From positions 138,536,508 to 138,600,507 of the forward strand of contig CM067374.1 in assembly GCA_034401795.1 (NCBI GenBank): 64,000 nt of DNA. Reading direction: 5' to 3'. The notes under the pieces are model-generated. The model saw only the letters and a program-made list of their open reading frames with translations, had not been told where the DNA came from and searched no databases. The stretch comes from Chaetoderma sp. LZ-2023a (lineage: Eukaryota; Mollusca; Caudofoveata; Chaetodermatida; Chaetodermatidae). Shown here one piece after another: positions 37,766 to 49,684 of the stretch; the stretch's first letter is position 1; each line of letters opens with the position of its first letter. A program made the position numbers and the translations under genes.

Positions 37766-37934
37766 ACGTTCCTTAAGACGACTAGAAGCCATTTTATCTG
37801 GATTAACCAGAATAGGCTTAAATTGACACCACTGAGTTAATTCACCAGAAACAAAACGCTTCTGGTAGATCAGGGGGCGGGAAATCACATACATGCAAAA
37901 CTCTTCAACGACTTCACATCAAAACATCTTCTAA

Positions 37935-38380
37935 ACATAATAAGGAAAAATTAGTTACCTCTCCGGGGTGTAGAGTGTTTGAGTGTAGCTTTCGTGACCA
38001 TCTCGGTCACTTCTTGAGCACTAACTGACGGTCGCTGGCAACGTCACTCTGATCAGATCTTGTGGAGTCACGTAACAGCATCGACTGGTAGCCTACTGGT
38101 ATACGGTAGCCCTCGTCTCTGTTTATGGTTGGTTGATGCGTGTAGATTTCTATGGCCTCTTTAACCTTCCGTTTGAACAAGTTGGTCTCAATGTTGATGA
38201 CCGAGGCACTGCTGGCGGGGATGACGTAGCCAGTGGATACTGTTTGTTCTGATACAGCTGAGTTGGAATTGATTTTAAGATGTTCTTTGACTCTGGTGCT
38301 GAGAGGCCTTTTGGTTTCGCCTATGCATGCCCCCCTCACATTGGTCACATTCGATCTTGTAGAAGCTAATGCAGGCTCAT
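37935..38380 (-). pseudogene. Penelope-like element fragment: GIY-YIG endonuclease (contig 1 copy)
   Basis: The - strand frame 38399-38007 encodes ACIGETKRPLSTRVKEHL, then FKRKVKEAIEIYTHQP and INRDEGY. This spacing of a (V/C)-I-G-x-T-x-R motif, R-x-x-EH and E-A followed by NRD-G is characteristic of the GIY-YIG endonuclease of Penelope-like retroelements. One frameshift at a G run near 38334 separates it from FYKIECDQCEG, the expected preceding residues. The reverse transcriptase domain is missing, so this is a 5'-truncated, dead fragment. It lies directly against the LINE 3' end. Confidence 0.75.
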
Positions 38381-38612
38381 TTATTTTTACAGTTCCCAAC
38401 TTTATTTATACTATGTTTGTTTTGCACCATATGTACTTGAATACTTTTTCTTTACCATGCTGCTTTAATCTAAAATATTCGCAAGGTATATGATTCAGCA
38501 GCAATGAACGAAATATTGTCTTTATTGCTCTATTATGATTACCCATGGATGGATTTTCCAAATGGCCCAAACACCTATGGTTAGCATTGTTATTAAAATA
38601 GTCCTTTCAGAC
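38381..38612 (-). pseudogene. 3' end of the same LINE, cut by the gap (contig 1 copy)
   Basis: This piece is identical to 42901-43132 and encodes the extreme C-terminal region of LINE ORF2 (frame with TIGVWAIWKIHPW). It stops at the N run, which is where contig 1 ends. It is not an independent insertion if the two contigs overlap. Confidence 0.8.
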
Positions 38613-39112
38613 NNNNNNNNNNNNNNNNNNNNNNNNNNNNNNNNNNNNNNNNNNNNNNNNNNNNNNNNNNNNNNNNNNNNNNNNNNNNNNNNNNNNNNNN
38701 NNNNNNNNNNNNNNNNNNNNNNNNNNNNNNNNNNNNNNNNNNNNNNNNNNNNNNNNNNNNNNNNNNNNNNNNNNNNNNNNNNNNNNNNNNNNNNNNNNNN
38801 NNNNNNNNNNNNNNNNNNNNNNNNNNNNNNNNNNNNNNNNNNNNNNNNNNNNNNNNNNNNNNNNNNNNNNNNNNNNNNNNNNNNNNNNNNNNNNNNNNNN
38901 NNNNNNNNNNNNNNNNNNNNNNNNNNNNNNNNNNNNNNNNNNNNNNNNNNNNNNNNNNNNNNNNNNNNNNNNNNNNNNNNNNNNNNNNNNNNNNNNNNNN
39001 NNNNNNNNNNNNNNNNNNNNNNNNNNNNNNNNNNNNNNNNNNNNNNNNNNNNNNNNNNNNNNNNNNNNNNNNNNNNNNNNNNNNNNNNNNNNNNNNNNNN
39101 NNNNNNNNNNNN
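38613..39112. other. Assembly gap of exactly 500 N
   Basis: The N run is 500 bases, a conventional placeholder length, so real distance is unknown. Sequence on both sides belongs to the same 4-kb segment, which shows that the join is between two overlapping contig ends. Confidence 0.99.
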
Positions 39113-40148
39113 ATTCACCCTGTTCACCATGAAAGGCACCCTGTTCAAAAGAGAAAACAAAATGTTTTGTTAAATCTGCAAATTGTGATAATCGACGATT
39201 TTAATATTCATTAATTCATGCAATATTCAAACGGAAGAAATCTGTTACCAGTTTTCGTTTTATATAGTGCAATTTCGTGCCTATTCAAGTCGACCAAATT
39301 AACATATTTAGTGTTTATGAATAAATCTGTTAAATTATCTGTATTTGTAATAGACAAGGTGTAGTTTAAATTGATGACTTGCACGCATTTCTACATACTC
39401 ACATATGCAAATACTGGAAATGACTAATCGCGCGCTCGCGCAAAATGTCCAAAAGGCGCAGACCGCACGCTCTTGCAGTCATCCAAACTTATTTCCCGGA
39501 CAAAAAATCATGATAAGCTGGCCGCCCTGTCGTCGTCGTCGTCGTCGTCGCCAATCAATATGAATCCGTATGATTTGGTGTGTTTGCTATGTTTGGTATG
39601 TATTGGTGTCGGTATGAGTCTGGATGGCTCACTATGGATCACTATATGTCTGTATTAGTCCGTATGAAATGGTATGAATTCATATAGATTGGTATGAATT
39701 ACTATGCATTCATATGGATTTGTGTGAATTAATACGAGACCATATGGGTGAGCTGTATGACTCGGTATGACTCGACATGACTCGGTATGGATTGGAATGA
39801 ATCAGAATGAATCACTATGGATAAATATGGATGGGTGTGAGTCATATTGATTGTGATAGCTAACATGTGACGTATTTTTTATGACGTCTGATATTTAGTG
39901 ACAGATCTGGTTCTCCACATGGTGCTAATTTAATCGTTTCATGAGGAAGATACCAGCCTCTGCAGTGGGTTTGTGGAACGTCGATTGGTAGGCCAAGAAA
40001 ACACTATTTTGAAAATTTTACCAATTAAATTGCCAGTTATTCTAGGGGTAAATTTTCAAAATAATCTTCTCTTGACCTGCAAATGGAGACTGATTAAGCA
40101 ACAATTTAAGGATTACTGACATTTTAACGTTCGAGCCGGCCCAAACTG

Positions 40149-40704
40149 CTTCTGTAATGGTGTTGAGAAATACGACAATAGAAGGCTTATGTAGTTGTGT
40201 TGATAAATACGACAATAGAAGGCTTCTGTAGTGGTGTTGAGAAATACGAAATAGAAGGCTTCTGTAGTGGTGTTGAGAAATACGACAATAGAAGGCTTAT
40301 GTAGTGGTGTTGAGAAATACGACAATAGAAGGCTTCTGTAGTGGTGTTGAGAAATACGACAATAGAAGGCTTCTGTAGTGGTGTTGAGAAATACGACAAT
40401 TGAAGGCTTATGTAGTGGTGTTGAGAAATACGATAATAGAAGGCTTCTGTAGTGGTGTTAAGAAATACGACAATAGAAGGCTTCTGTAGTGGTGTTGAGA
40501 AATACGACAATAGAAGGCTTATGTAGTGGTGGTGAGAAATACGACAATAGAAGGCTTCTGTAGTGGTGTTGAGAAATACGACAATAGAAGGCTTCTGTAG
40601 TGGTGTTGAGAAATACGACAATAGAAGGCTTATGTAGTGGTGTTGAGAAATACGACAATAGAAGGCTTCTGTAGTGGTGTTGAGAAATACGACAATAGAA
40701 GGCT
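40149..40704 (+). repeat. 37-bp minisatellite, contig 2 duplicate
   Basis: Same array as 35629-36184 with the same unit order, within the contig overlap. Confidence 0.93.
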
Positions 40705-41486
40705 GTTTTTTTACATTCCAGTAAATCCAGTACAAAATTTCCGAAAATAAACTTCTTTTCATGAATATGAAAACTGACTGAGAAGAAATTCAAATCTTGT
40801 TAATTTTTTACCATTAAATGGGTAATTAATAGAAGTATTATTTCGAGCGCTCTTGGGCGATGTTGACACAGGAGGGCTTAAATTAGCCTGTATGTTAAAT
40901 AAATGGAATGATTTCACAATGAGCCGCTATGCATGGGCCAGAATATACCCCCAACCACCCCAACCCCACCCCCACTATCGTGTTTCTAATTCATGAATCT
41001 ATTTCCCCAGTCAATAATATGACGTCATAGTAAACTAAGTGTCGTCATGAATAACTCGATTTTTTCGTCAGGTTGTATGAATTGTATGTCTTTACTGTGT
41101 AATAAACATGCTGTTGAATCTTTTGAAACTAATTTGACTGGACACTGTTGCTGCCATTGGCAGCAAGACCACCCAGTCAAATTAGTTTCAAAAGATTCAA
41201 CAGCTTACCTGTATGGTTTTCTGGAAATTGATAGTCAGGAAGTTCAGGAATCGATCAATCCCAACACGGACGAAGTATGGGGAAGCTTAACTAGGGATGG
41301 TTGGGGCATTGCTAAAACTGGATAGTTTCATTGTTTAATCTAAAACGATTCTCTAAGTTTCCTTTGCGTATCAGTTTCTTCCTATATCTTAATAAGCATT
41401 TGCTTTCACCGATATACTGCATTTGACACACCTATTCAACTGTGGAATATTGTGCATATTTCATCACTCATTTTGCACTGTCGCAG

Positions 41487-41771
41487 GACCTACCAGCGTG
41501 TCTCCTATCGTGCTGAATCCAAATAAGACTACTGTAGTAACAGCCCTCGGACAACCAGTACGTAATGTGAACTGTATGGCCCACTGCGCGCCATTTGCAT
41601 GTGAGTACACCTGGACTGATGTAGCAACTGGGAAGAGCGCCCCACAGCTGAGACAGCTGCTTCATGGTAACATGGCTTATGACGACATTGGGTACTACGT
41701 CTGTATTGCTGAGGTGAAGAATGCCTGGAAGGGTCAGTCAACGAGCTGCACGCTCGTGTTGACGGATATCG
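41487..41771 (+). CDS. Exon: Ig domain 4, second copy, probable assembly duplicate
   Basis: As far as I can see it is base-for-base the same as 36967-37251, at a fixed offset of 4520 bases, with the same flanking introns and repeats. It is a valid phase 1-1 exon in itself, so software would predict six Ig domains. Because both copies lie in the terminal overlap of two contigs joined by exactly 500 N, I treat it as redundant and count one Ig4. Confidence 0.85.
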
Positions 41772-42454
41772 GTATGTATAATTCTCTTCTTTTTTGCGAC
41801 CGACTAACAACTATAAAACGATCCATCTATAATAAAAATTATACATTAATAGTTAGCGAATGAGCCTTCCATGATTTGGTAAATTGTGTCCAGTGAATTT
41901 GAGGCTGTTAACACTTTCTGTGTCAACAGCTCATCAAAACGCTCAAAATACGGATTATATTAATGGTCAAGATTTGTAGAGAAAGAAAATGTTATTTGTT
42001 CTCAGCGATGCTCGTTTGTAGGCCGAGAGAAGAATATCTTTTAATTTTGAAAAGAGGCTTCTATCGTCCAGCATATTGATATTTTTCAAGGCCATTGAAG
42101 AGACTGATTTTGCTCGCCTTGAACATCAAAATGTAAAGAAAAGTAAAAATTTTGCTTAGTGTCCATTTGCAGGCCAAGACAAGGCTATTTTCTAATTTTA
42201 CCACGTGAATGACTGGCTCGGTAACCGAGTCATTCATTCCGGCTGTACAATTTAACAAAATAGTCTTCTTATGGCCCGAAAATAGACGTTCCTTAAGACG
42301 ACTAGAAGCCATTTTATCTGGATTAACCAGAATAGGCTTAAATTGACACCACTGAGTTAATTCACCAGAAACAAAACGCTTCTGGTAGATCAGGGGGCGG
42401 GAAATCACATACATGCAAAACTCTTCAACGACTTCACATCAAAACATCTTCTAA

Positions 42455-42900
42455 ACATAATAAGGAAAAATTAGTTACCTCTCCGGGGTGTAGAGTGTTT
42501 GAGTGTAGCTTTCGTGACCATCTCGGTCACTTCTTGAGCACTAACTGACGGTCGCTGGCAACGTCACTCTGATCAGATCTTGTGGAGTCACGTAACAGCA
42601 TCGACTGGTAGCCTACTGGTATACGGTAGCCCTCGTCTCTGTTTATGGTTGGTTGATGCGTGTAGATTTCTATGGCCTCTTTAACCTTCCGTTTGAACAA
42701 GTTGGTCTCAATGTTGATGACCGAGGCACTGCTGGCGGGGATGACGTAGCCAGTGGATACTGTTTGTTCTGATACAGCTGAGTTGGAATTGATTTTAAGA
42801 TGTTCTTTGACTCTGGTGCTGAGAGGCCTTTTGGTTTCGCCTATGCATGCCCCCCTCACATTGGTCACATTCGATCTTGTAGAAGCTAATGCAGGCTCAT
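42455..42900 (-). pseudogene. Penelope-like GIY-YIG fragment (contig 2 copy)
   Basis: Same sequence as 37935-38380, displaced by 4520 bases, with the same frameshift. It is redundant if the contig overlap is collapsed. Confidence 0.75.
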
Positions 42901-45900
42901 TTATTTTTACAGTTCCCAACTTTATTTATACTATGTTTGTTTTGCACCATATGTACTTGAATACTTTTTCTTTACCATGCTGCTTTAATCTAAAATATTC
43001 GCAAGGTATATGATTCAGCAGCAATGAACGAAATATTGTCTTTATTGCTCTATTATGATTACCCATGGATGGATTTTCCAAATGGCCCAAACACCTATGG
43101 TTAGCATTGTTATTAAAATAGTCCTTTCAGACTTTATGATATTTACACTGCGTGATCGAAATTATCTAAATAAGACTACATGCGTTTCTAGAACAATGGA
43201 CTTGGCTCCAAATTGTGCCAAGATTTGGCTGATATAGTCGCAAAATTGTGACGATATTGGACCTTCCGCAAATAAATGCTCGATTGTTTCCTCGTCTGTT
43301 TGACATAGGTAACACCTATCAGAAGTCGCAATATTGCACTTGTATGTCAAGTGTCCCACCCATAGCCATCGATGCAGTAATCGCCACAATAAATCACGAG
43401 CAATATTTGGTATGTATGGAGAATGTAAGATTTTCCATACATTTTTCCAACTGGATGGTTTATAGCTTAAGTCATCCCATCTCCTAATTGCTATGGGAGG
43501 TGTTAGTTGTTTTCGTCTCATAATGTGGTACCATTCCTTGGATCTCATCTTGTATTTTACCATCTCATCATCAAGAACTAATGCAGGTTGTGGAGTCAAA
43601 CTATTATTATTTACATTTGGCAGACGAAATCATTCAATTGGTACAGCATGTTTTATTTTATTTAGCAACCGCTGGTCATCTATATGCCTCATATGTGTTT
43701 TTCTAGCTACTTCTTGCATTGAAATCCATCTACGTGTTTGAGGGTGTATCATATCATGTTGAATGCCATATTTTGCAAAGGACGGTAGATAAAGTACTGC
43801 ATTGTTATAACATATATTACTATTGCCCCACAATTTCTAACTCCTTAACTTGATCTTTAAACACATCTGGTGTCATTTGGCTATTCTGAAGTGGCTTCTT
43901 TGAGGTAAAAACATGCTCCGCCAGAAATGGTTCTACAATTCTCTCCATGAGAGCTCGTGAAATACATGCCCATGTCTCATATGATGTAATAAGATCATTA
44001 AAAAAATGTAACCTTAAAGAAACACATTTAACTTTAATATCAATTAAATCAAGTCCTCCTTCTAACTTAGCATTATTGAGAACACGATGGGAAACTATAT
44101 GATTCTTTTCTTCCCATATGAATGACAAAAACAACTCATTAACCTCCTTTTCTACATGTTTTGGCATGTGTGCAACATATGCTGTATACCATAGGCCAGA
44201 TAATACCAAGTTGTTGACAACAAACACTCTACCAAAAATTGAAAGACGACGACGCTTCCAATTTGCTCATATTCTTTTAAGCTTAGATACTCGTTCATTC
44301 CAATTTTGTGTTGTATTCGGTTTCCTGCTAAAATAGATGCCTAAAATCTTAATGGTATCATTAGACCAATTGATTTCAAGTGGCTGGTCGTTCCGCTCTT
44401 TCCATGGTCCCAAAAATAATCCTTTGGATTTTCCTTTATTGATTTTCAAAGCAGATGCATTTTGGAACTTTTCCAGTACGTGGTTTAAAATTGCAAAATC
44501 ATTGTTTGAACTAGGAAACACAGTTGTGTCATCAGCATATTGTGACAGCTTAAGTGGTCTTTCTATGCCACGAATACATATGCCTTGAAAGTTATTATTT
44601 TGCCTCAATGCTATGCCAAGGGATTCCATCACAATAACAAATAATAATGGCGATAGGGAACACCCCTGTCTAACACCACGTTCTAAGACAATTTCTCTGG
44701 ATAATTGATTGTTCACTAAATAGATACACTTGATATCCGTATATAAAATCTTAGCCCATTTAATAAAGTTTGAGCCTAACCCAAACTATTGCAAAGAATT
44801 AAAAAGAAAATCCCATTCCACACGGTCAAATGCCTTTTCGCTGTCCAAGGCAATCACAGCTGAAGGGATGCTATCCTTTTCAACCAATTGTATAAGATCT
44901 CTTATTAACATGGTATTGGTTAAAATTGTCCTCCTAGGTACAGCACATGTCTGCTCTGTTCCAATGATTTCTCCTAAAACACTACCTAGTTTCAATGTTA
45001 GTGCTCTGGATATTATTTTGTAGTCTACACATAATAGAGAAATTGGTCTGTAATTCTGAATTAGACGTCTGTCATTTCGTTTATATATTAGCCTTACGTA
45101 TGCCCTAGCCATAGCTGGTGGTAAATGGCTTTCTCAAAAATTTCAGTGGCTAATTCTTCCATTATTGGACCTACAAGGTGCCAAAACGTTTGGTAAAATT
45201 CAACTTGAAGGCCATCACCCCCGGTGATTTTTCTAGTTTCATACCTTTAATGGATTTAGTTAAATCTTCTAGTGTTAAGGGTTGATCACAAAATTCACTG
45301 CCTGTGTCTGACACCTTTTTGTCTATATTTGCTAACAAATCCAATTTTGCATCTTCATCAATTCCCTCTGACTTGTACAATGACTCATAGTAATTGCATA
45401 CAATAGTACTCATTTCATTGTTGGTAAAGACGGTTGAACCATCCGGCATGTTTAATGAGCACATCACCTTATCTATTGCCCGTGCGTTTTCTAATGTGCA
45501 AAAATATCAGGTTGGCTTTTCCCCTTCTGCGTGCATCTGGGCTCTTGCTCTAATTTTTGCACCCTCAAACTCAAATTGTTCTATATCTCTTATTTTACTT
45601 TTAATTTTAACCAGTAATTCATAATAATTATCTTCACCATTATTTACTTTAGCAGTAATTTTCATCAGTGATCGATGAAGTGTTTTCTTGCGTTTGCGTA
45701 TTTCCTGTGCTTTTCTAATAGCATACTTTCGGGAAACATACTTTAAATCCAGTTTTACATCCTCCCACCATTGCAATGTGCTCTTATATGATGCTTTCCT
45801 ATTAATCCAATGTTGCCAACAACTCTCTATATTATTCTTATAAAATTCTTCTCCCAACAGTGTTGTATTTAATTTCCAAAATCCAACCCCTTTTGCTACC

Positions 45901-46625
45901 CAATCCGCATTGGCAAAGGTTACACAAACCATGGTATGATCTGAGAATGCGACTGGCTTAATATTAACATCTCTCCAGTACCCTGTCAACAAACTATTCA
46001 CATAAATTCTGTCGATCCTTGAACCAACTTTACCATCTGCCGAAAAACATGTAAGATCTTTATCATGAGGTTTCGATATTCTATAGGTGTCAACTAAATT
46101 TTTATTATCACATATTTCTTTTAAGAGTCTATGTGATGTATCAGTGTAAATTGAAGTTGCATTCCTGTCATTTTCTTTGTCTACGACACAATTAAAGTCA
46201 CCACCCATTGCTAAGTTTTCATAGATGTTATCTAGTGCTGTTGTAGACATCTTACTAAAAAAATTACGACGTAGTTGATGAGATGCAGGTGCATATATAC
46301 ACAGCAACGTGAAACGTATTTGTTGTATATCTAGCGTGACTCTCACCCAGCGACCATTTGCACCTGATACTGAAGAGATTATATTTACATAGGCTGAACA
46401 ACGAGGGAGTATAACAATTGCTACGCCTGCACTGTTATCTTGAGATAACGAATAGAATATTCTGGACCCAGAAATCTTTTCTAAGTTATCGTATGATTCT
46501 GACTCCTGAATTTTTGTTTCCTGTATCAAAGCAATGTCAATCTGCTCCTTTTTCAGGGACTCTAATAAGTGACGTTGCTTTATGTCACTATTTAAGCCTC
46601 TACAATTGAGTGTGCAAATTAGCAT
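42901..46625 (-). pseudogene. LINE ORF2: AP endonuclease and reverse transcriptase, Tx1/L1-like, inactivated
   Basis: ORF2 starts at 46625 with an APE-type endonuclease: NCRGLN, QETKI, GGDFNC, then GSRIDRIYVN and SDH near residue 230. RT follows: NYRPISLL, DSEKAFDRVEW (motif A), GVRQGCSLSPLLF (motif B) and the catalytic QYADD (motif C). Near the end is a zinc-ribbon-like CYLCQTDEETIEHLF. In-frame stops lie at about 45507, 44784, 44267 and 43629, with one more near 43170. Frameshifts occur at a shortened G run near 45223, near 45120, and near 43830. The order ORF1-APE-RT and the motif forms fit the Tx1/L1 group. The product would nick DNA and reverse-transcribe element RNA; this copy cannot. 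The 3' boundary, next to the Penelope remnant, is approximate. Confidence 0.85.
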
Positions 46626-46706
46626 AAAAAGTAGTAGGATTATGTGTATAATCGCTTTTATTAAGCTAACTAGATTGTGTTTTTTTCGACCCTCTCTTAG
46701 ACCATT

Positions 46707-48053
46707 TACCTATTTTACTCGCAAACGCTCCAAATGCTTATATTTTAATATATCTGAATCATGACGCAGATGCCTATATTTAACTCCTTTTGCCATCACA
46801 TATGGAACTATCACCTCTCCTTCCTCTGACCTGTACGTGAACATTTCATCGGGTGATTTAGAACTCTGTGTTTGAATGGATATATCGGATTCAGTGACTG
46901 ACATATTATCATCTTCTATATCACTTTCCTCTATTTCTGATTCAGAACTCTCTCCATCTTTCTGTCGCTTTGTTCCACTCAATCGATCAGAGACACCAAT
47001 TACTTTCTCTGTATTATTTAAATCGTCTAGATTGAGTGTACTCAGTGGAAAATCAAAGTTAGTTTCAGTATCTTGCGACCTGAATTTTACTTGTCCTAAA
47101 TTAAAACTCTCTTCCAGAGGGTATTGAGCATCATCTTCAACTTGTGTGGAATTGGCCTATCTGACATCAGACTTGGATCGACTTGTTACTGGAGTAAGAC
47201 TTAGCCCCTCATCTAGAACCTCTATTTCATCACCTGCAACTACAGCGATTGGATTCTTAGTTTTTTCACCATGCTTTTCATTAACATGGACTTCAGCTAC
47301 AATCTCAGCAACTACTGGTTCGATGACATTTTCTTTAGCAACGTGCTTCCCATTAACATGGATTTCAGCTACAATCTCAGCAGCTACCGGTTCTATGACA
47401 TTCTCTTTAGAGACAACTTGCTCCGCACTTTTATCAGCACCCTTTTTGACATATTTGTTCTGTGGGCATCGCCACTTAAAATGATCAGATGATCCACAAA
47501 CTAGACATTTGTTTTTGTTAGGGCAATCTGATGCAATATGTTCTGTGCTTAAGCAGATTCTACACTCTTTGATTTGCCCCCTGTACCATAATGGCAAGAT
47601 AAATCGACCATCCATCGTGACATTACTTGGGAAAGGTTGTTCTACCTTTTCGAACCAAATTCTTCTGATGCCATTTTCTAAGGTTCGATTAAATGGATAG
47701 GTCTCGTGTTCTACCTTGTCCACTTTGCCATACTTGATCAATTCATTGATAACCCGTTCATCTGGGATCTCTAATGGAACCTTCATCTTGACTAATAGAC
47801 GATCAGAATCTATTTCCTCCACATTACACACCTCACCCTTCACGACTAGGACCTCGTCGAGCAACTTTTCCTTCACACTTTCATTAACCACGGTGACATT
47901 CCATACATATTTGGAAACGTTAATGAGACCTTGAAGGACCCGTGGCCCTGCCCCAACTACATCCTTCAACCCATGATACACCTCAATTGCCGAAACACCC
48001 CAAGCCTTTGTCGTGATTTTAAGACTCATGGTACGCTTATAGGAGGTTGCCAT
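46707..48053 (-). pseudogene. LINE ORF1: zinc-knuckle nucleic acid-binding protein (one nonsense codon)
   Basis: ORF1 of a non-LTR retrotransposon reads from 48053 to about 46710 in one frame, about 447 codons, broken only by a TAG at 47157-47159 (after SRSKSDVR). The N-terminal half is a basic RNA-binding-type region. Near residues 165-205 there are tandem CCHC zinc knuckles (CRICLSTEHIASDC, then CLVCGSSDHFKWRC). The C-terminal third is acidic (ESSESEIEESDIEDD). The protein probably coats element RNA, by analogy with Tx1/L1-clade ORF1 proteins. The frame ends about 80 bases before ORF2. A near-intact frame points to a fairly recent insertion. Confidence 0.85.
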
Positions 48054-48730
48054 GGTGTTTTAATAAAAGAGGAAACCCATACTACTACAATATATAAGGG
48101 GTAATACAAATATATAATACCAAGACGTCAGGGAAAGAGCTAAACACTAAATAAATAGTGTCCCCTTTTGAAACCCTCACACCTACCAACAAATATACGA
48201 ATAGATAGTACAGTCGTATATTTGCTAGTTTGAACCACTTTCTAAGTCGTTCACTAACACCTAACCGATTAAAGTGGTTTCCTAATGCATACTAACATAT
48301 TACAGTCATATATTTGTTAGTCTGTTCGAGTTGACCGGGAACAGCCAACTGACTATAAAGATTTATAAAATCAAAGTACTAGGCTTGCGCTTACAAATGA
48401 CAAAGGAATTAAATCCACTCACTCAAGCGATCTTGCCAAATATAATGCGCTAGCCAACGAACTATAGAAATAGCATACTGGCGCGGGGAGAAAAGTATTG
48501 CATTGACCACAGTAAGAGGAGACCTATTAAATGGCTGAAACCGCCCGCTAAGAGGAGTGCCTTTAGAAAATGGAGACACAAAATGCGCTCTAACCAAGAC
48601 AAGAATTTACAAATTAAACATAAAGTTTGAAAGGAAATACTAATACGAAATATATGTATAAAATCTATCTACAAAATCGCGCTAGAAACTAGCAAATTCG
48701 GGCAGCGATTGCAGAGCTAAATAAACGCGT
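48054..48730 (-). other. Probable LINE 5'UTR and flank, no gene
   Basis: No coding frame is supported. The stretch lies directly upstream of LINE ORF1 and probably contains its 5'UTR. Two related segments near 48197-48222 and 48296-48322 repeat an ATATTTG(C/T)TAG motif. I found no convincing target-site duplication, so the 5' end of the element is not fixed. Confidence 0.4.
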
Positions 48731-48737
48731 GCGTTCA

Positions 48738-49322
<585 letters not shown>

Positions 49323-49582
49323 CTATTACCAATACGTGCATATGTTATAAATATATGTATGTACTATTGATCGAGTTAGTGAGCATGGCAATGTTGGACA
49401 CGACTATTCGCAGGCGATTTTGAATTCGATCAATAGCATAGCATTTAGAAGTTCACTGTTGTATCACTAGCCTTAGACAAGAGTTAGAATCAAGGCTTGT
49501 AGACAGGCTTAGCATAAGACTATAACCTTGGACTATAGAGTCAGACTCAGCTCTTGTAAACATGCTCTTCCTTGCTTTTCAG

Positions 49583-49684
49583 ATTGCGAGACACCGTGTT
49601 CACGGAACACACGCTTCCTGCCAATAGCAAATACGTACACGATTGCTGTTGGTTACTCGGTGCCTCGGCCCATTCAATGTCGAG
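49583..49684 (+). CDS. Exon: first part of Ig domain 5
   Basis: The exon has 102 bases (34 codons, phase 1 at both ends), with acceptor GCTTTTCAG and donor GTAATT. It encodes DCETPC, then the A-A'-B strands of an Ig domain ending at the B-strand Cys (PRPIQC) and Arg. The leading C-x3-C motif followed by an RFLPI segment resembles the start of Ig3 (CKIVC, then RLHPI), suggesting that domains 3 and 5 are paralogous. There is no Trp or F strand here; these are supplied by the exon at 53708. Short exon length is the main uncertainty. Confidence 0.75.

Larger units (their letters stand above)
34587..38612 (+). repeat. Contig 1 end, duplicate of 39113-43132
   Basis: 4026 bases that recur after the gap. 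By eye the only difference is the CGT microsatellite near 35005-35029, which has two more units here. It holds the 37-bp minisatellite, a family A and two family B foldbacks, the Ig4 exon, the Penelope fragment and the LINE 3' end. Confidence 0.95.
39113..43132 (+). repeat. Contig 2 start, duplicate of 34587-38612
   Basis: 4020 bases equal to the end of contig 1. Its first base matches an internal point of contig 1, and contig 1's last base matches an internal point here: a dovetail overlap rather than a biological tandem duplication. Confidence 0.95.

Noticed and set aside
38007..38493. 86-codon + strand frame at 38233-38493 (and 42753-43013)
   Set aside because: It is antisense to the Penelope GIY-YIG fragment, which explains the sequence better.
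41487..41771. A true sixth Ig domain
   Set aside because: It is the same sequence as 36967-37251 and lies in a contig-end overlap around a 500-N gap.
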